Origin: Polynucleobacter sp. MG-6-Vaara-E2
GTDB taxonomy: Bacteria > Pseudomonadota > Gammaproteobacteria > Burkholderiales > Burkholderiaceae
Assembly (NCBI RefSeq): GCF_018687695.1
Contig: NZ_CP061303.1
Span: forward strand, 558,001 to 622,000
DNA length: 64,000 nt
Direction: 5' to 3'
Shown: in pieces, positions 18,014 through 26,555 of the stretch
How positions within the stretch are numbered: position 1 is the stretch's first letter
Layout: the number at the start of each line of letters is the position of its first letter
Program-made: the position numbers and the translations under genes
Notes under the pieces: model-generated
Told to the model about the DNA's origin: nothing
Databases searched by the model: none
Seen by the model: only the letters and a program-made list of their open reading frames with translations

Positions 18014-18769
18014 TTAACCTTGACCTAGGTACACACGACGTACCTCAGCATTATTTTGGATTTCCTCGGGGGTTCCCTCGGCCAAGAATTCACCATGATG
18101 CAAAACAATGATGCGTTTGCATAAACCCATAATGAGTTTCATCTTGTGCTCTACCAAAATGACAGTGCGCTCACTTGCCAAGGTGCGAATGAGTTCCATC
18201 ATGACTAGAGTTTCTTCAGGAGACATGCCTGCAGTAGGTTCATCGAGAAGTAAAAGGCTGGGATTGCATGCTAATGCCATCGCTATTTCAAGTGCACGCT
18301 GTTGACCATGCGCTAAATCCCCAGTTTTCTTATTGCGTAGATGCTCTAAGTTCACGCGTCGCAAAAGTTGATCCGCAATTTCAATGGGGCCTGGATAGCT
18401 TTGAGCATTACGCAAAAAGTTATATCGAGCGGTTTCCATTTGAGCAGCAACGCGAACATTTTCATGAACGGTGAGTTGCTTAAAAACATTGGTTATTTGA
18501 AAGCTCTTAGAAATACCAATCTGCGCAAATTCATATTGCTGCATACCGGTAATGTCTTTGCCATTAAATAAAATTTGTCCACTAGATGGAGGAAAGGCGC
18601 CGCTTAAAACATTAAAGAAGGTGCTCTTGCCTGCGCCATTAGGACCAATGATTGCTGTTAATGTCCCAGGCATAAAGCTTGTAGAAACGTTTTGCAATGC
18701 TTTGAACTTGCCAAAGCTCTTGCTGACATTGCGCGCTTCAAGAATAGGAGTTGTAGTTGGGCTATTCAT
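18014..18769 (-). CDS. livG: Branched-chain amino acid-type ABC transporter ATPase LivG
   Basis: A 251-residue ABC ATPase paired with LivF. Walker A is GPNGAGKST, the signature LAHGQQRALEIA, Walker B LLLLDEPTAGMSPEE, and the H-loop LVEHKMKLI. The C-terminal LAEGTPEEIQNNAEVRRVYLGQG is typical of LivG. One-base overlap with livM upstream shows translational coupling. Confidence 0.93.
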   Translation of the reverse strand: MNSPTTTPILEARNVSKSFGKFKALQNVSTSFMPGTLTAIIGPNGAGKSTFFNVLSGAFPPSSGQILFNGKDITGMQQYEFAQIGISKSFQITNVFKQLTVHENVRVAAQMETARYNFLRNAQSYPGPIEIADQLLRRVNLEHLRNKKTGDLAHGQQRALEIAMALACNPSLLLLDEPTAGMSPEETLVMMELIRTLASERTVILVEHKMKLIMGLCKRIIVLHHGEFLAEGTPEEIQNNAEVRRVYLGQG

Positions 18770-19734
18770 TATTTAGAATCCTGATGAATTTGTAGCTTGC
18801 TCAGAATGGTTCCCCAAATACCTTTAGGGAAGAACAGCACAAAGAACATGAAGACCAAGCCAACCACGGCCATCCAGTGTTTTGTGAAAGTGGTGACTAC
18901 GTCTTCAAGGTAGAGCATGACTGCAGCGCCCACAAAGGGTCCAAAGAAAGTACCCATGCCACCCAAGATGCTCATCATTACTGCTTGACCTGATTGCAGA
19001 TAGTGCAAGGAATCGATTGGAACAATAGAAAGGTGTAGTGCGCGTAAGGAGCCAGCCAATCCGCAAATGGCTGCTGATAGAACGAATACAAGCAACTTGG
19101 TTCTGGCGACATCAAAGCCGCATGCTGCTGCTCGCTTTTCGTTTTCACGAATCGCTTCCATGACAGCGCCAAGTGGCGAGTTCAGAATGCGGGAGATCAA
19201 CCAAATGGCAATTACAACAAAGAACAAGATGATGTAGTACTTCACCATTGGGTTGAGAAAGTCTACGGGGATGCCAAGGATATTGAAAGAATCCACGCGC
19301 ACGCCGCGCAAGCCATTCTCACCACCAGTCAGACTCTCGGCTTTATAGAATACGTAGTAAACAATTTGACCAAGCGCCAAGGTCACCATCGAGAAATAAA
19401 TTCCTCGAGTGCGAATTGCTAAAAAGCCCATGATCAATCCGCCTATGGCGGCGCCAATAACCCCAATGAGGATTGCGGTACCCCAGCCTAAGCCATAGTG
19501 CACGATACCAATGCCGGTAAGGTAGCTACCAATACCAAGGAAGGCTGCATGCCCAAAGGAGAGTAAGCCCATATAACCAAATAGCAGGTTAAAGCCCATC
19601 GCAAATAATCCAAAGATCAGGATGTTGATTGCCAATGCTTCATACGGCATGATGAACGGGAAGATTGCCAAGAACAGGGTGCTCGCTAAAACGCGATGTC
19701 GAGAGATAAGTTGAAAATATGAATTCATATGCAC
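18769..19734 (-). CDS. livM: Branched-chain amino acid-type ABC transporter permease LivM
   Basis: A 321-residue permease with about 8-10 membrane helices. LLFGYMGLLSFGHAAFLGIGSYLTG, the GGENGLRGVR loop and the AIRENEKRAAACGFDV EAA-type coupling motif are LivM hallmarks. The GTG at 19734 is favoured because an AAGG sits 6 bases before it, at the end of livH; an ATG two codons on (19728) is also possible. Downstream of livH by 8 bases. Confidence 0.92.
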   Translation of the reverse strand: MHMNSYFQLISRHRVLASTLFLAIFPFIMPYEALAINILIFGLFAMGFNLLFGYMGLLSFGHAAFLGIGSYLTGIGIVHYGLGWGTAILIGVIGAAIGGLIMGFLAIRTRGIYFSMVTLALGQIVYYVFYKAESLTGGENGLRGVRVDSFNILGIPVDFLNPMVKYYIILFFVVIAIWLISRILNSPLGAVMEAIRENEKRAAACGFDVARTKLLVFVLSAAICGLAGSLRALHLSIVPIDSLHYLQSGQAVMMSILGGMGTFFGPFVGAAVMLYLEDVVTTFTKHWMAVVGLVFMFFVLFFPKGIWGTILSKLQIHQDSK

Positions 19735-19742
19735 TGAGAGCC

Positions 19743-20627
19743 TTAGCCCATTGCCCCCGCTTTACCAAATAAACCTTGTGGTCGGATTAATAAGACCACA
19801 GCCATTAATACAAAAATTGAAAGCTCAGCAAGGTCTGGGAAAAATAATGAGGTCATGCTGTAAACCACCCCAACCAATAAGCCTGCAACTACGGCACCGA
19901 CAGGAGAGCCCATGCCGCCGACTACAGTCACCACAAATGATTCAGCCAAAATGGGAATGCCCATCTCTGGATTTACTGAGCGAGTAGGAGAGGCTAAGAT
20001 GCCGGATAAACCAGCGATTGCGCATCCCAACCCAAACACTAAAAGCCAGACCTTGGCGATATCAACACCAAGCACTTTGACAATTTCTTGATCAGCAGCG
20101 CCGGCTTTAATAATGAGGCCATAGCGCGTCTTCTGAATCAGAAACCAAACTCCAAGAATGATGAGGGCTGTTGCGGCAATTAAAAAGAGTCTGTACTTCG
20201 GAAAGAAGCCAATGCCGACGTTTACGGTGCCACTCAATCCGTCGGGGGTGATGGACGGCAGGCCTTCAATGCCAAAGGTCACGCGCATGACTTCAATCAA
20301 TACATATGACAAGCCAAAAGTAAGAAGTAATGGGTAGTCCAATCCCCGTCCATAGAGTGGTCTGACCAAAAAGCGCTCAGTGACCAAACCAAGACAACCA
20401 GTTAATAGCGGTGTTAGTACCAAGCTAAACCAAAAGTTTCCTGTGATGCCTAAGAAATAGACGCCTAAGAAGGCGCCAACCATAAAGAAGGCGCCATGGG
20501 CAAAGTTCACTACATTGAGCATGCCAAAGATCAAGCAAAGACCTAAAGCTAAAAGAGCGTAGATGCTACCGAGGGCGATTCCCGTAAGCAACTGCATGCA
20601 TAAAAGTTCAAATGTCAGACCGGTCAT
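19743..20627 (-). CDS. livH: Branched-chain amino acid-type ABC transporter permease LivH
   Basis: A 294-residue permease with about 8 helices. GIALGSIYALLALGLCLIFGMLNVVNFAHGAFFMVGAFLG and the ADQEIVKVLGVDIAKVWLLVFGLGCAIAGLSGIL coupling segment identify LivH. It forms the channel with LivM. It is separated from the binding-protein gene by 84 bases containing a strong hairpin (20640-20674), which probably makes the binding protein more abundant than the permeases. Confidence 0.93.
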   Translation of the reverse strand: MTGLTFELLCMQLLTGIALGSIYALLALGLCLIFGMLNVVNFAHGAFFMVGAFLGVYFLGITGNFWFSLVLTPLLTGCLGLVTERFLVRPLYGRGLDYPLLLTFGLSYVLIEVMRVTFGIEGLPSITPDGLSGTVNVGIGFFPKYRLFLIAATALIILGVWFLIQKTRYGLIIKAGAADQEIVKVLGVDIAKVWLLVFGLGCAIAGLSGILASPTRSVNPEMGIPILAESFVVTVVGGMGSPVGAVVAGLLVGVVYSMTSLFFPDLAELSIFVLMAVVLLIRPQGLFGKAGAMG

Positions 20628-20639
20628 AAATGTACTCAG

Positions 20640-20674
20640 AAAAACTCCCCATGACCCGAAGGTGCAAGGGGAGT
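20640..20674 (-). terminator. Hairpin with UUCG loop and U-run between the binding-protein gene and livH
   Basis: Read on the minus strand, ACTCCCC (complement of 20668-20674) pairs with GGGGAGT (complement of 20644-20650), with an inner ACC-UUCG-GGT stem-loop and five U residues (20640-20644). It has the form of an intrinsic terminator, but co-oriented livHMGF lie just downstream, so partial termination (attenuation) is likely. Confidence 0.75.
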
Positions 20675-20711
20675 GATTCAGGGAAGATCAGGTGATCCCC
20701 CTGAGTTTGTA

Positions 20712-21947
20712 TTAGGCTTTGTGGCCCAGCTCTGCGCAGGAGCGCATATTTTTCTCAGTGGTAGGTTCAATCGTCAAGATATTGAAGACGTCATACTTGT
20801 CTTTCATATTCTTCGACTTAGACTCTACGATGATGACCGTTTGAACAGCTTGGTGGTCGCACTTGCGATAGTACTCAGGACCTTTGTACCAGTCGTACTT
20901 TAAATTCTCCATCGCACTAACAACCTTCATGGTGTCGGTAGATTTGGCAATCTTGATGGAGGCCAAAACACTCTTCACACCAGCGTAGCCTAATGCACCG
21001 TAGTCAGATGGAACTGAGCCGTTATACATTTTGCGGAAAGCATCGTTAAATGCTTTTGCTGTAGGGATACGATCTTCAAGGCCCCAGTAGTATGAGGTAC
21101 CGCCGATAATGCCTTCGAATGCCTCTGGGCCACCAGCGAGGCGTGAGGTATAGAGCAATACTGGAGTAACAATTTTCATGCTGGATTTGAGACCAAAATC
21201 AGTACACTGTTTTGCAGCATTCACCAAGTCACGGCCAAAGTTACAGAGCACCAAGATATCAGGATTCAATGCCTTAATGCGAGGCAAGAAAGCAGAGTAG
21301 TCTGAAGCGCCCAATGGGTGGCGAATATCGGCCAAAGTAGTGGCACCCATTTCTTTACCAGCGCGTTCAAACGCACGCACCATCTCATGGCCATAGGCAT
21401 AGTCAGCAGTGAGGAACACGATCTTTTTACCAAAGCGGGGAATTGAGTAGCGGGCTACTGCACCAGCAGTCATGGTTGGGTTTAAAGCTTCGTGGAATGT
21501 ATAAACACTCCAGTCTTTTGCTTCATTGATCGCATCAGATTGGCTGATGGAGTTAAAGAGTACTTTACGCTCTTTACAAACCGCATTAATTGATAGTTGA
21601 GTTGCAGCAGACAATGAGCCAACAACATAATTCACCTTATCTTTTTCAATCAGCTCGAGTGTGCGAGTTGCTGCTTCACCAGGATTGAGTTTGTCATCGC
21701 GGACCAAGAGTTCAGCTTTACGACCATTAAAACCGCCTGCATCATTAAATTCTTTAATAGCGAGTTCAGCAGCTTTTACTTGATCTTGAGCTTCAGCAGA
21801 GAAGGGTCCTGTTAATGGCGTTGGGAATCCAATTTTGATTGTGTCCGCTTGTGCATTGGCGACATTAAGCCAAAGCGGCGTGCTTGCCGCGGCAGCGCCA
21901 CCAATCAACATCTTTCGTCTTGTTTGATTCGTTACTTTTTGTTTCAT
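20712..21947 (-). CDS. ABC transporter substrate-binding protein (LivK/Peripla_BP_6 type) with Tat-like signal
   Basis: A 411-residue periplasmic binding protein. The N-terminus NQTRRKMLIGGAAAASTPLWLNVANAQA has a twin-arginine motif and a signal cleavage site. DTIKIGFPTPLTGPFSAEAQDQVKAAELAIKEFNDAGGFNG is the standard opening of the Peripla_BP_6 domain. The start is the ATG at 21947, because GGAGGAGA lies just upstream; the ATG at 21962 would place that site inside the gene. First transport gene of the livKHMGF block, following the FAD monooxygenase by 76 bases. The ligand is unknown. Confidence 0.92.
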   Translation of the reverse strand: MKQKVTNQTRRKMLIGGAAAASTPLWLNVANAQADTIKIGFPTPLTGPFSAEAQDQVKAAELAIKEFNDAGGFNGRKAELLVRDDKLNPGEAATRTLELIEKDKVNYVVGSLSAATQLSINAVCKERKVLFNSISQSDAINEAKDWSVYTFHEALNPTMTAGAVARYSIPRFGKKIVFLTADYAYGHEMVRAFERAGKEMGATTLADIRHPLGASDYSAFLPRIKALNPDILVLCNFGRDLVNAAKQCTDFGLKSSMKIVTPVLLYTSRLAGGPEAFEGIIGGTSYYWGLEDRIPTAKAFNDAFRKMYNGSVPSDYGALGYAGVKSVLASIKIAKSTDTMKVVSAMENLKYDWYKGPEYYRKCDHQAVQTVIIVESKSKNMKDKYDVFNILTIEPTTEKNMRSCAELGHKA

Positions 21948-22023
21948 GGTTGTCTCCTCCATATAAAACTTTGTTTAAATAAGAATGCTTTTTTGTTTCT
22001 CAAATCTTAACTGAATGTGCCTT

Positions 22024-23265
22024 TTAATGGGCAGACTCAGGTACTGCTTTCCCTTGGGCTAGTAAATCGCTAATGTCGATGGCGGTTTCCGCCATTACCG
22101 TGCCAGCATTGCGCTTGAGATTCTCTTGATCCCTTGTACCTTTACTCCCTTGAGCTTGCATATAGCGCCCCAAATACTGTGCTCTGGCAACTACTTGTTG
22201 ACCTAGCTTAAGACGTTCATCACTGTACGCTTGAAGGGCATTAGGGGTAGCACCTAGTTTCTCAATATGCTTGGCAATCACCATGGCTTCATCGCCCGCT
22301 TTAGTAACACCCATGCCTACGTGTGGTCTACCTACAAAAGCGGCATCACCCATGAGAGCTATTCGGCCAAAGACGATTTGCTCAGAGCGTACGTCATAAA
22401 TTGCTTGTAAAAAAGGAGCTGCAGTCTTCTCCAGGATCTCCGCATATTGAGGTGCCAAAATTTGTCGCGCTACTGTGCGCATATGCGCAATATGCCTCCA
22501 AGAAACTTTTGATGGTGGAATGCCAATTGGGTAGTAATGGCCATCATCATCGGTAAGCAATTGGACAAGCTCTTCATGCTCGGAGGCTGGTCGATACCAA
22601 ACAAAGTTGTAGCGACGTTTGCCAGGGCGCGTATCGTTTCCGGAGCCTGCGACGGGATAGCCCAGCATCTGCTCTCCATTTGGAAGGCAAAAGCCAAAGT
22701 AATTAAAGAGAGTGTCCAATGTGTATTGAGAGAGATAGGCTTCATCGCAGACACCGCGCCAAGCAATGTAGCCAGCGTATTCAGGCTGAATTTTGGGGGC
22801 GACTTGTGCTCTGACGCCAGAGCGGATGCCATCAGAAGCGATCAATAGCTCTGCTTTATAGGTGCTACCGTCTTCGCATCCCACCTCTACCGAGTCCACA
22901 TCTTGCGCAACAGTTTTAACAGTCTTGCCTTGAAGATAACGCTCTTGCGGAAACGCTTCTTTGAGCATGTGATAGAGGCGACTCCAAGACGTGAGAATTT
23001 GTGGCAAAGCCATTTCACCAAGACTTTGACCATCTGACCCCAAGGTAACGCGCTGCGTCACTGGCACGCCAAGAGCGTGATCAACAGTAACACCAGCGGT
23101 ACGCAATGCTTGCGCAAGCGCATCATGAGTCACGATGCCTGCACCACGACCATCAAGGGAACCAGTAGCTTTTTCTAGCAGGGTGACGTCATGGCCTTGG
23201 CGTAGCAAGATATTTGCTACGAATAAACCTCCCAAGGAGCCGCCCACTACTAGTATTTTTGCCAT
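22024..23265 (-). CDS. FAD-dependent monooxygenase resembling 2,6-dihydroxypyridine 3-hydroxylase
   Basis: A 413-residue class A flavin hydroxylase. Features: N-terminal GGSLGGLFVANILLRQGHDV (GxGxxG-type FAD site), the DG motif ASDGIRSGVR, and the second FAD/ribityl motif GDAAFVGRPHVGMGVTKAGDEA. The RPHxGxG form of that motif is typical of the 2,6-dihydroxypyridine 3-hydroxylase group. Its substrate is likely a hydroxylated aromatic or N-heteroaromatic acid (inference). AAGGA precedes the start; the gene lies 10 bases after the VOC gene, in a TetR-headed operon. Confidence 0.88.
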   Translation of the reverse strand: MAKILVVGGSLGGLFVANILLRQGHDVTLLEKATGSLDGRGAGIVTHDALAQALRTAGVTVDHALGVPVTQRVTLGSDGQSLGEMALPQILTSWSRLYHMLKEAFPQERYLQGKTVKTVAQDVDSVEVGCEDGSTYKAELLIASDGIRSGVRAQVAPKIQPEYAGYIAWRGVCDEAYLSQYTLDTLFNYFGFCLPNGEQMLGYPVAGSGNDTRPGKRRYNFVWYRPASEHEELVQLLTDDDGHYYPIGIPPSKVSWRHIAHMRTVARQILAPQYAEILEKTAAPFLQAIYDVRSEQIVFGRIALMGDAAFVGRPHVGMGVTKAGDEAMVIAKHIEKLGATPNALQAYSDERLKLGQQVVARAQYLGRYMQAQGSKGTRDQENLKRNAGTVMAETAIDISDLLAQGKAVPESAH

Positions 23266-23275
23266 CAGTATTTCC

Positions 23276-23734
23276 TTAAGCGGCCTTTGCGTCTAGAGCT
23301 GCTTTTTCTTCGGCTGGGTAATTGAGCTCAATCACAACACCATTAGGGTCGTCTAGAAAAATTTGATGCAGTTTCAATACAGGAACTGTCCGCTCACGAT
23401 AAGGAATATTGAGCTGTTTTAATAAAGCAATTTTTTCTTCAAGACCATTCGCAAAAAAGGCAATGTGATCTACGGCGCCAGAGCCATGCAATGAACTGGG
23501 ATCACGATCTCCAAGATATTTTTTTAAGCCATTGGGATCATTCTTATCTATTGCAATCAGATGAAGCACTGCATTTGCATAGCTATCATGGGCCCCGTTG
23601 TACAGCCAAACGCCTGGAAAAGGAAAGTCTGGTCTTGGACCAATCGTTAAGCCCAAGACCGTGCTAAAAAATTCTGAAGTTTTTTCAATCTCAAGACTGC
23701 GAATGGAGAAGTGATTAAGGCTTAGATTGGACAT
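23276..23734 (-). CDS. VOC-family (glyoxalase/bleomycin resistance/dioxygenase) protein
   Basis: A 152-residue single-module vicinal oxygen chelate protein. Candidate metal ligands are His8 (LNHFSIR), the His in VDHIAFF and the Glu in VVIELNYP. The short form with PRPDFPFPGVWLY is common among lactoylglutathione-lyase-like proteins of unknown function. Placement between a TetR gene and a flavin hydroxylase suggests it acts on a ring-hydroxylated product or detoxifies an intermediate; this is inference. Confidence 0.85.
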   Translation of the reverse strand: MSNLSLNHFSIRSLEIEKTSEFFSTVLGLTIGPRPDFPFPGVWLYNGAHDSYANAVLHLIAIDKNDPNGLKKYLGDRDPSSLHGSGAVDHIAFFANGLEEKIALLKQLNIPYRERTVPVLKLHQIFLDDPNGVVIELNYPAEEKAALDAKAA

Positions 23735-23748
23735 AGTGACCTTTTAAA

Positions 23749-24441
23749 TTAAGTAAATAGCGTTTTGGCGGAATGCAAATAAGACTCAACACGATCGCGA
23801 ATGATTTCTTGTTCAGAGCTCGGAATATCTTGGGCATAGATAGCTTGACCGTAAATCCAGCGACGCATACCGATATAAAAGATACCACCGTGTAAGCCCA
23901 TTAAAAACTCAAGCTCACGTTCTGTCGGCTTTGGTTCTATGGGGCGCTTACAGTACTTGCGAGTCTCGCGAATGAGGCGAGGCAATAGACGCGAACGCAA
24001 AAGCTCAAAGAAGCGATCACTAATAGAGTGATCACTTAAACCAGAGAAAATTAAAATGCGAACAAAGTCATAAGTTAAAACAGTATTGGTGTAATCCAAA
24101 TAAAAAGCGTTGAACTTTTCTTCTGGTGTGAGCTTGGGGTCATCTAATAATTCTTCCCACTCAGGTTTCCAGCGGGATTCAAAAACTTCTTTGTAGACTT
24201 CTTGAATCAGCGCTTCTTTCGTTGGGAAGTAGTGATAGAGCAGGGTATGGGTTACACCGAGCTCCTTGGTGAGATTGCGGAGTTGACCATCAATGCCGTA
24301 TTTGGCGAAGAACTGAATCGCGCGATCCAATATTTGGCGTTTGCGGTCAGCAGTATTCATGCGCCGACGTGCTGGCATTAATGATTGGGCCGGATTTTCG
24401 GTCTCATTTGAGCTAGAAAGGCTGTCTTCGCTAAAACGCAT
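23749..24441 (-). CDS. TetR-family transcriptional regulator
   Basis: A 230-residue regulator. The helix-turn-helix region is RQILDRAIQFFAKYGIDGQLRNLTKELGVTHTLLYHYFPTKEALIQEVYKEVF (about residues 34-86), with the canonical LLYHYFPTKEAL recognition helix. A 30-residue polar N-terminal extension precedes it. The C-terminal half is the ligand and dimer domain. It stands at the head of the VOC/monooxygenase/liv gene string and opposite the coxG-molybdenum hydroxylase genes; autoregulation and control of both arms are likely. A candidate operator lies at 24499-24511. Confidence 0.92.
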   Translation of the reverse strand: MRFSEDSLSSSNETENPAQSLMPARRRMNTADRKRQILDRAIQFFAKYGIDGQLRNLTKELGVTHTLLYHYFPTKEALIQEVYKEVFESRWKPEWEELLDDPKLTPEEKFNAFYLDYTNTVLTYDFVRILIFSGLSDHSISDRFFELLRSRLLPRLIRETRKYCKRPIEPKPTERELEFLMGLHGGIFYIGMRRWIYGQAIYAQDIPSSEQEIIRDRVESYLHSAKTLFT

Positions 24442-24498
24442 GGGTTCTCAGGGTTTATCCGAATTTGGACTTATTGACCAAAAGTTAAATAATGGTAC

Positions 24499-24511
24499 AT
24501 TGTTGAACAAT
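24499..24511. promoter_or_regulatory. Candidate TetR operator between divergent catabolic arms
   Basis: ATTGTTGAACAAT is a 13-base palindrome with a single central base, lying in the 112-base gap between the TetR gene and coxG. Position and symmetry fit an operator for the neighbouring TetR regulator, but no binding consensus is known for it. Confidence 0.45.
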
Positions 24512-24553
24512 TGGTAGATAAGACTCTATCCGTACAAACCCCAAGGAAGCTAA

Positions 24554-25030
24554 ATGGAACTCAATGGCGAACAATTAATATCCGCCCCAATCCCTGATGT
24601 GTGGAGGGGGTTGAACGATATTGATGTATTGGCCAAGTCCATTCCTGGGTGTGAAGAGATCAGCCGAGTCTCACCAGAAGAGGTTCATGCCAAGGTGATG
24701 TTCAAGATTGGCCCAGTGAGAGCCCGTTTTTCCGGGAAGCTTTTACTTAGCGACATCATTCCAGATCAATCGTGTTCGATGGCTTTTGAAGGTTCTGGTG
24801 GAGCGGCGGGTTTTGCAAAAGGTAAATCTCGCGTTGAGCTCAAGCAAGCCGAAGGTGGCACATTAATTTCATATACAACCGAAGCTTCAATTGGTGGAAA
24901 GCTTGGTCAGATTGGCGGACGCTTAATTAGCGCCTCCGCTAAAAAAATCGCAGATGACTTTTTTCAGAAGTTTGCAAAAGAATTAGGCGGGGAGGCAGCA
25001 GCGGTGGAGTCTGGCGCTGGAAGTGAGTAA
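24554..25030 (+). CDS. CoxG-family (SRPBCC) protein
   Basis: A 158-residue protein of the carbon-monoxide-dehydrogenase subunit G family: MELNGEQLISAPIPDVWRGLNDIDVLAKSIPGCEEI at the start, the FSGKLLLSDI segment and LISYTTEASIGGKLGQIGGRLI. CoxG recruits molybdenum hydroxylases to the membrane or assists their assembly in CO oxidisers; here it precedes a molybdenum hydroxylase that lacks the CO dehydrogenase signature. It is the first plus-strand gene opposite the TetR regulator. Confidence 0.9.
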   Translation: MELNGEQLISAPIPDVWRGLNDIDVLAKSIPGCEEISRVSPEEVHAKVMFKIGPVRARFSGKLLLSDIIPDQSCSMAFEGSGGAAGFAKGKSRVELKQAEGGTLISYTTEASIGGKLGQIGGRLISASAKKIADDFFQKFAKELGGEAAAVESGAGSE

Positions 25031-25145
25031 AAGAGCAGTTCAAAAATAAAAACAGCAGTTGTAATGCAAAAGTAATTAAAAGTAAGAGTAGTCAATATAA
25101 AAAGAGCCACAAAGGCTTATATCAATTGATGGTGGAGGAGACTGA

Positions 25146-26000
25146 ATGAAAGCAGCAGCATTTGACTATGCAAAGCCAACAGCTTTAAGTGATGCCTTGT
25201 CTTTGCTGGAGCAGGGGGGTGATGACGCAAGATTAATTGCTGGCGGACAAACTCTCTTAGCTACGCTCAATATGCGTTTATCAGAGCCAAGCATCTTGAT
25301 TGACATCACTGATGTTGCAGAGCTCAAAGGTATTTCTGTTGTAGGTAACAAACTTCGCATTGGCGCTCTCGTTACGCATACAGAAATCGAAGATTCTGAT
25401 TTAGTCGCGAAACATGCGCCACTTCTAAAGGCGGCTGCGCCCCACATCGCACATCGCGCGATTCGTAACTTAGGAACCTGGGGTGGTTCACTTGCTTATG
25501 GTGACCCTGCTGCTGAATGGCCCGCTTGCAGTCTCACATTGCAAGCTACGATGGTGATTCATGGTCCGAGCGGCGAACGTAAAATTTCTGCAAAAGATTT
25601 CTTCATTGATTTGTATACCACCTCCCTGGAGCCAGATGAAATTTTGGTTGCCACTGAAATTCCGCTAGCTACAGCCAATCAAGTTTTTTATTTCCACGAG
25701 CTAGCAAGACGCCATGGAGACTATGCGGTTGCGGGCTTAGCGGCGGTTGCTGAAAAGCAAGGAAGTGTGTTGAACAACTGCGTGTTTACATTCTTTTCAG
25801 TCAGTTCAACACCAGTGATGGCAGTAGCTGCTCAAGATGTGGTCAATGGGCAAGTCATTAATGATCAAGTAATTGCAAAGGCAGTGGAAGCTGCGCGTGA
25901 AGAGATTGATGCGATAGCAGATATCACTAACAGCGCTGCAGCGAAGACCCATTTAATTGGAGTGTTGCTTGAGCGCGGCCTAAAGCACTTGGTAGTCTAA
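25146..26000 (+). CDS. Molybdenum hydroxylase, FAD-binding medium subunit
   Basis: A 284-residue FAD subunit of the xanthine dehydrogenase/CO dehydrogenase family. FAD contacts are seen in the LIAGGQTLLATL loop and RNLGTWGGSLAYGDPAAEWPA. It receives electrons from the 2Fe-2S subunit and passes them to an acceptor. GGTGGAGGAGA precedes the start. Gene order medium-small-large matches cox-type operons. Cytoplasmic. Confidence 0.92.
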   Translation: MKAAAFDYAKPTALSDALSLLEQGGDDARLIAGGQTLLATLNMRLSEPSILIDITDVAELKGISVVGNKLRIGALVTHTEIEDSDLVAKHAPLLKAAAPHIAHRAIRNLGTWGGSLAYGDPAAEWPACSLTLQATMVIHGPSGERKISAKDFFIDLYTTSLEPDEILVATEIPLATANQVFYFHELARRHGDYAVAGLAAVAEKQGSVLNNCVFTFFSVSSTPVMAVAAQDVVNGQVINDQVIAKAVEAAREEIDAIADITNSAAAKTHLIGVLLERGLKHLVV

Positions 26001-26027
26001 CTACTCAGATTGTTCGGAGATCTAAAA

Positions 26028-26537
26028 ATGAGTTTGAAGAAAAAAGTATCGATGACCGTGAATGGCGTCACTGTAAATGCAGAAATTGAGCCACGTCGTC
26101 ACCTCGTCGATTTTTTGCGTGAGGATTTGCATCTTAAAGGCCCTCATTTAGGTTGTGAGCAGGGTGCATGCGGGGCTTGTACCGTCAAGGTGGATGGTCA
26201 GATTATTCGAGGCTGTTTATTTCTTACGGTACAGGCGGATGGCTCGGTAGTTGAGACTGTTGAGGGACTCACTAAGAGTGGCGCTTTAGCTGATCTACAA
26301 GAATCCTTCATGCGTCATAACGCAATGCAGTGTGGCTTTTGTTCCTCTGGCATGTTGTTGGCTGCTGCGGAGTTAATTGAAAAGCAGCCCAAAGCCAGTC
26401 GCGAAGAAGTCCGTGAGTGGATCTCTGGCAATTACTGTCGTTGTACGGGCTATCACGCAATCGTAGATGCGATTGTGGATGTTCTCGAGGCTCGAGCAAA
26501 GGGCCAAAAAATCAAACCTGTCGTTGCCCACGCTTAA
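26028..26537 (+). CDS. Molybdenum hydroxylase, [2Fe-2S] small subunit
   Basis: A 169-residue electron-transfer subunit with two 2Fe-2S sites: the plant-ferredoxin-like CEQGACGACTVKVDGQIIRGC and the helical CGFCSSGM...CRCTGY. The ATG at 26028 is preferred because GGAG lies 9 bases before it; a TTG at 26010 is also open. Sits 27 bases after the FAD subunit gene and 18 before the large subunit. Confidence 0.93.
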   Translation: MSLKKKVSMTVNGVTVNAEIEPRRHLVDFLREDLHLKGPHLGCEQGACGACTVKVDGQIIRGCLFLTVQADGSVVETVEGLTKSGALADLQESFMRHNAMQCGFCSSGMLLAAAELIEKQPKASREEVREWISGNYCRCTGYHAIVDAIVDVLEARAKGQKIKPVVAHA

Positions 26538-26555
26538 GGAATTTAGGAAAGCATT

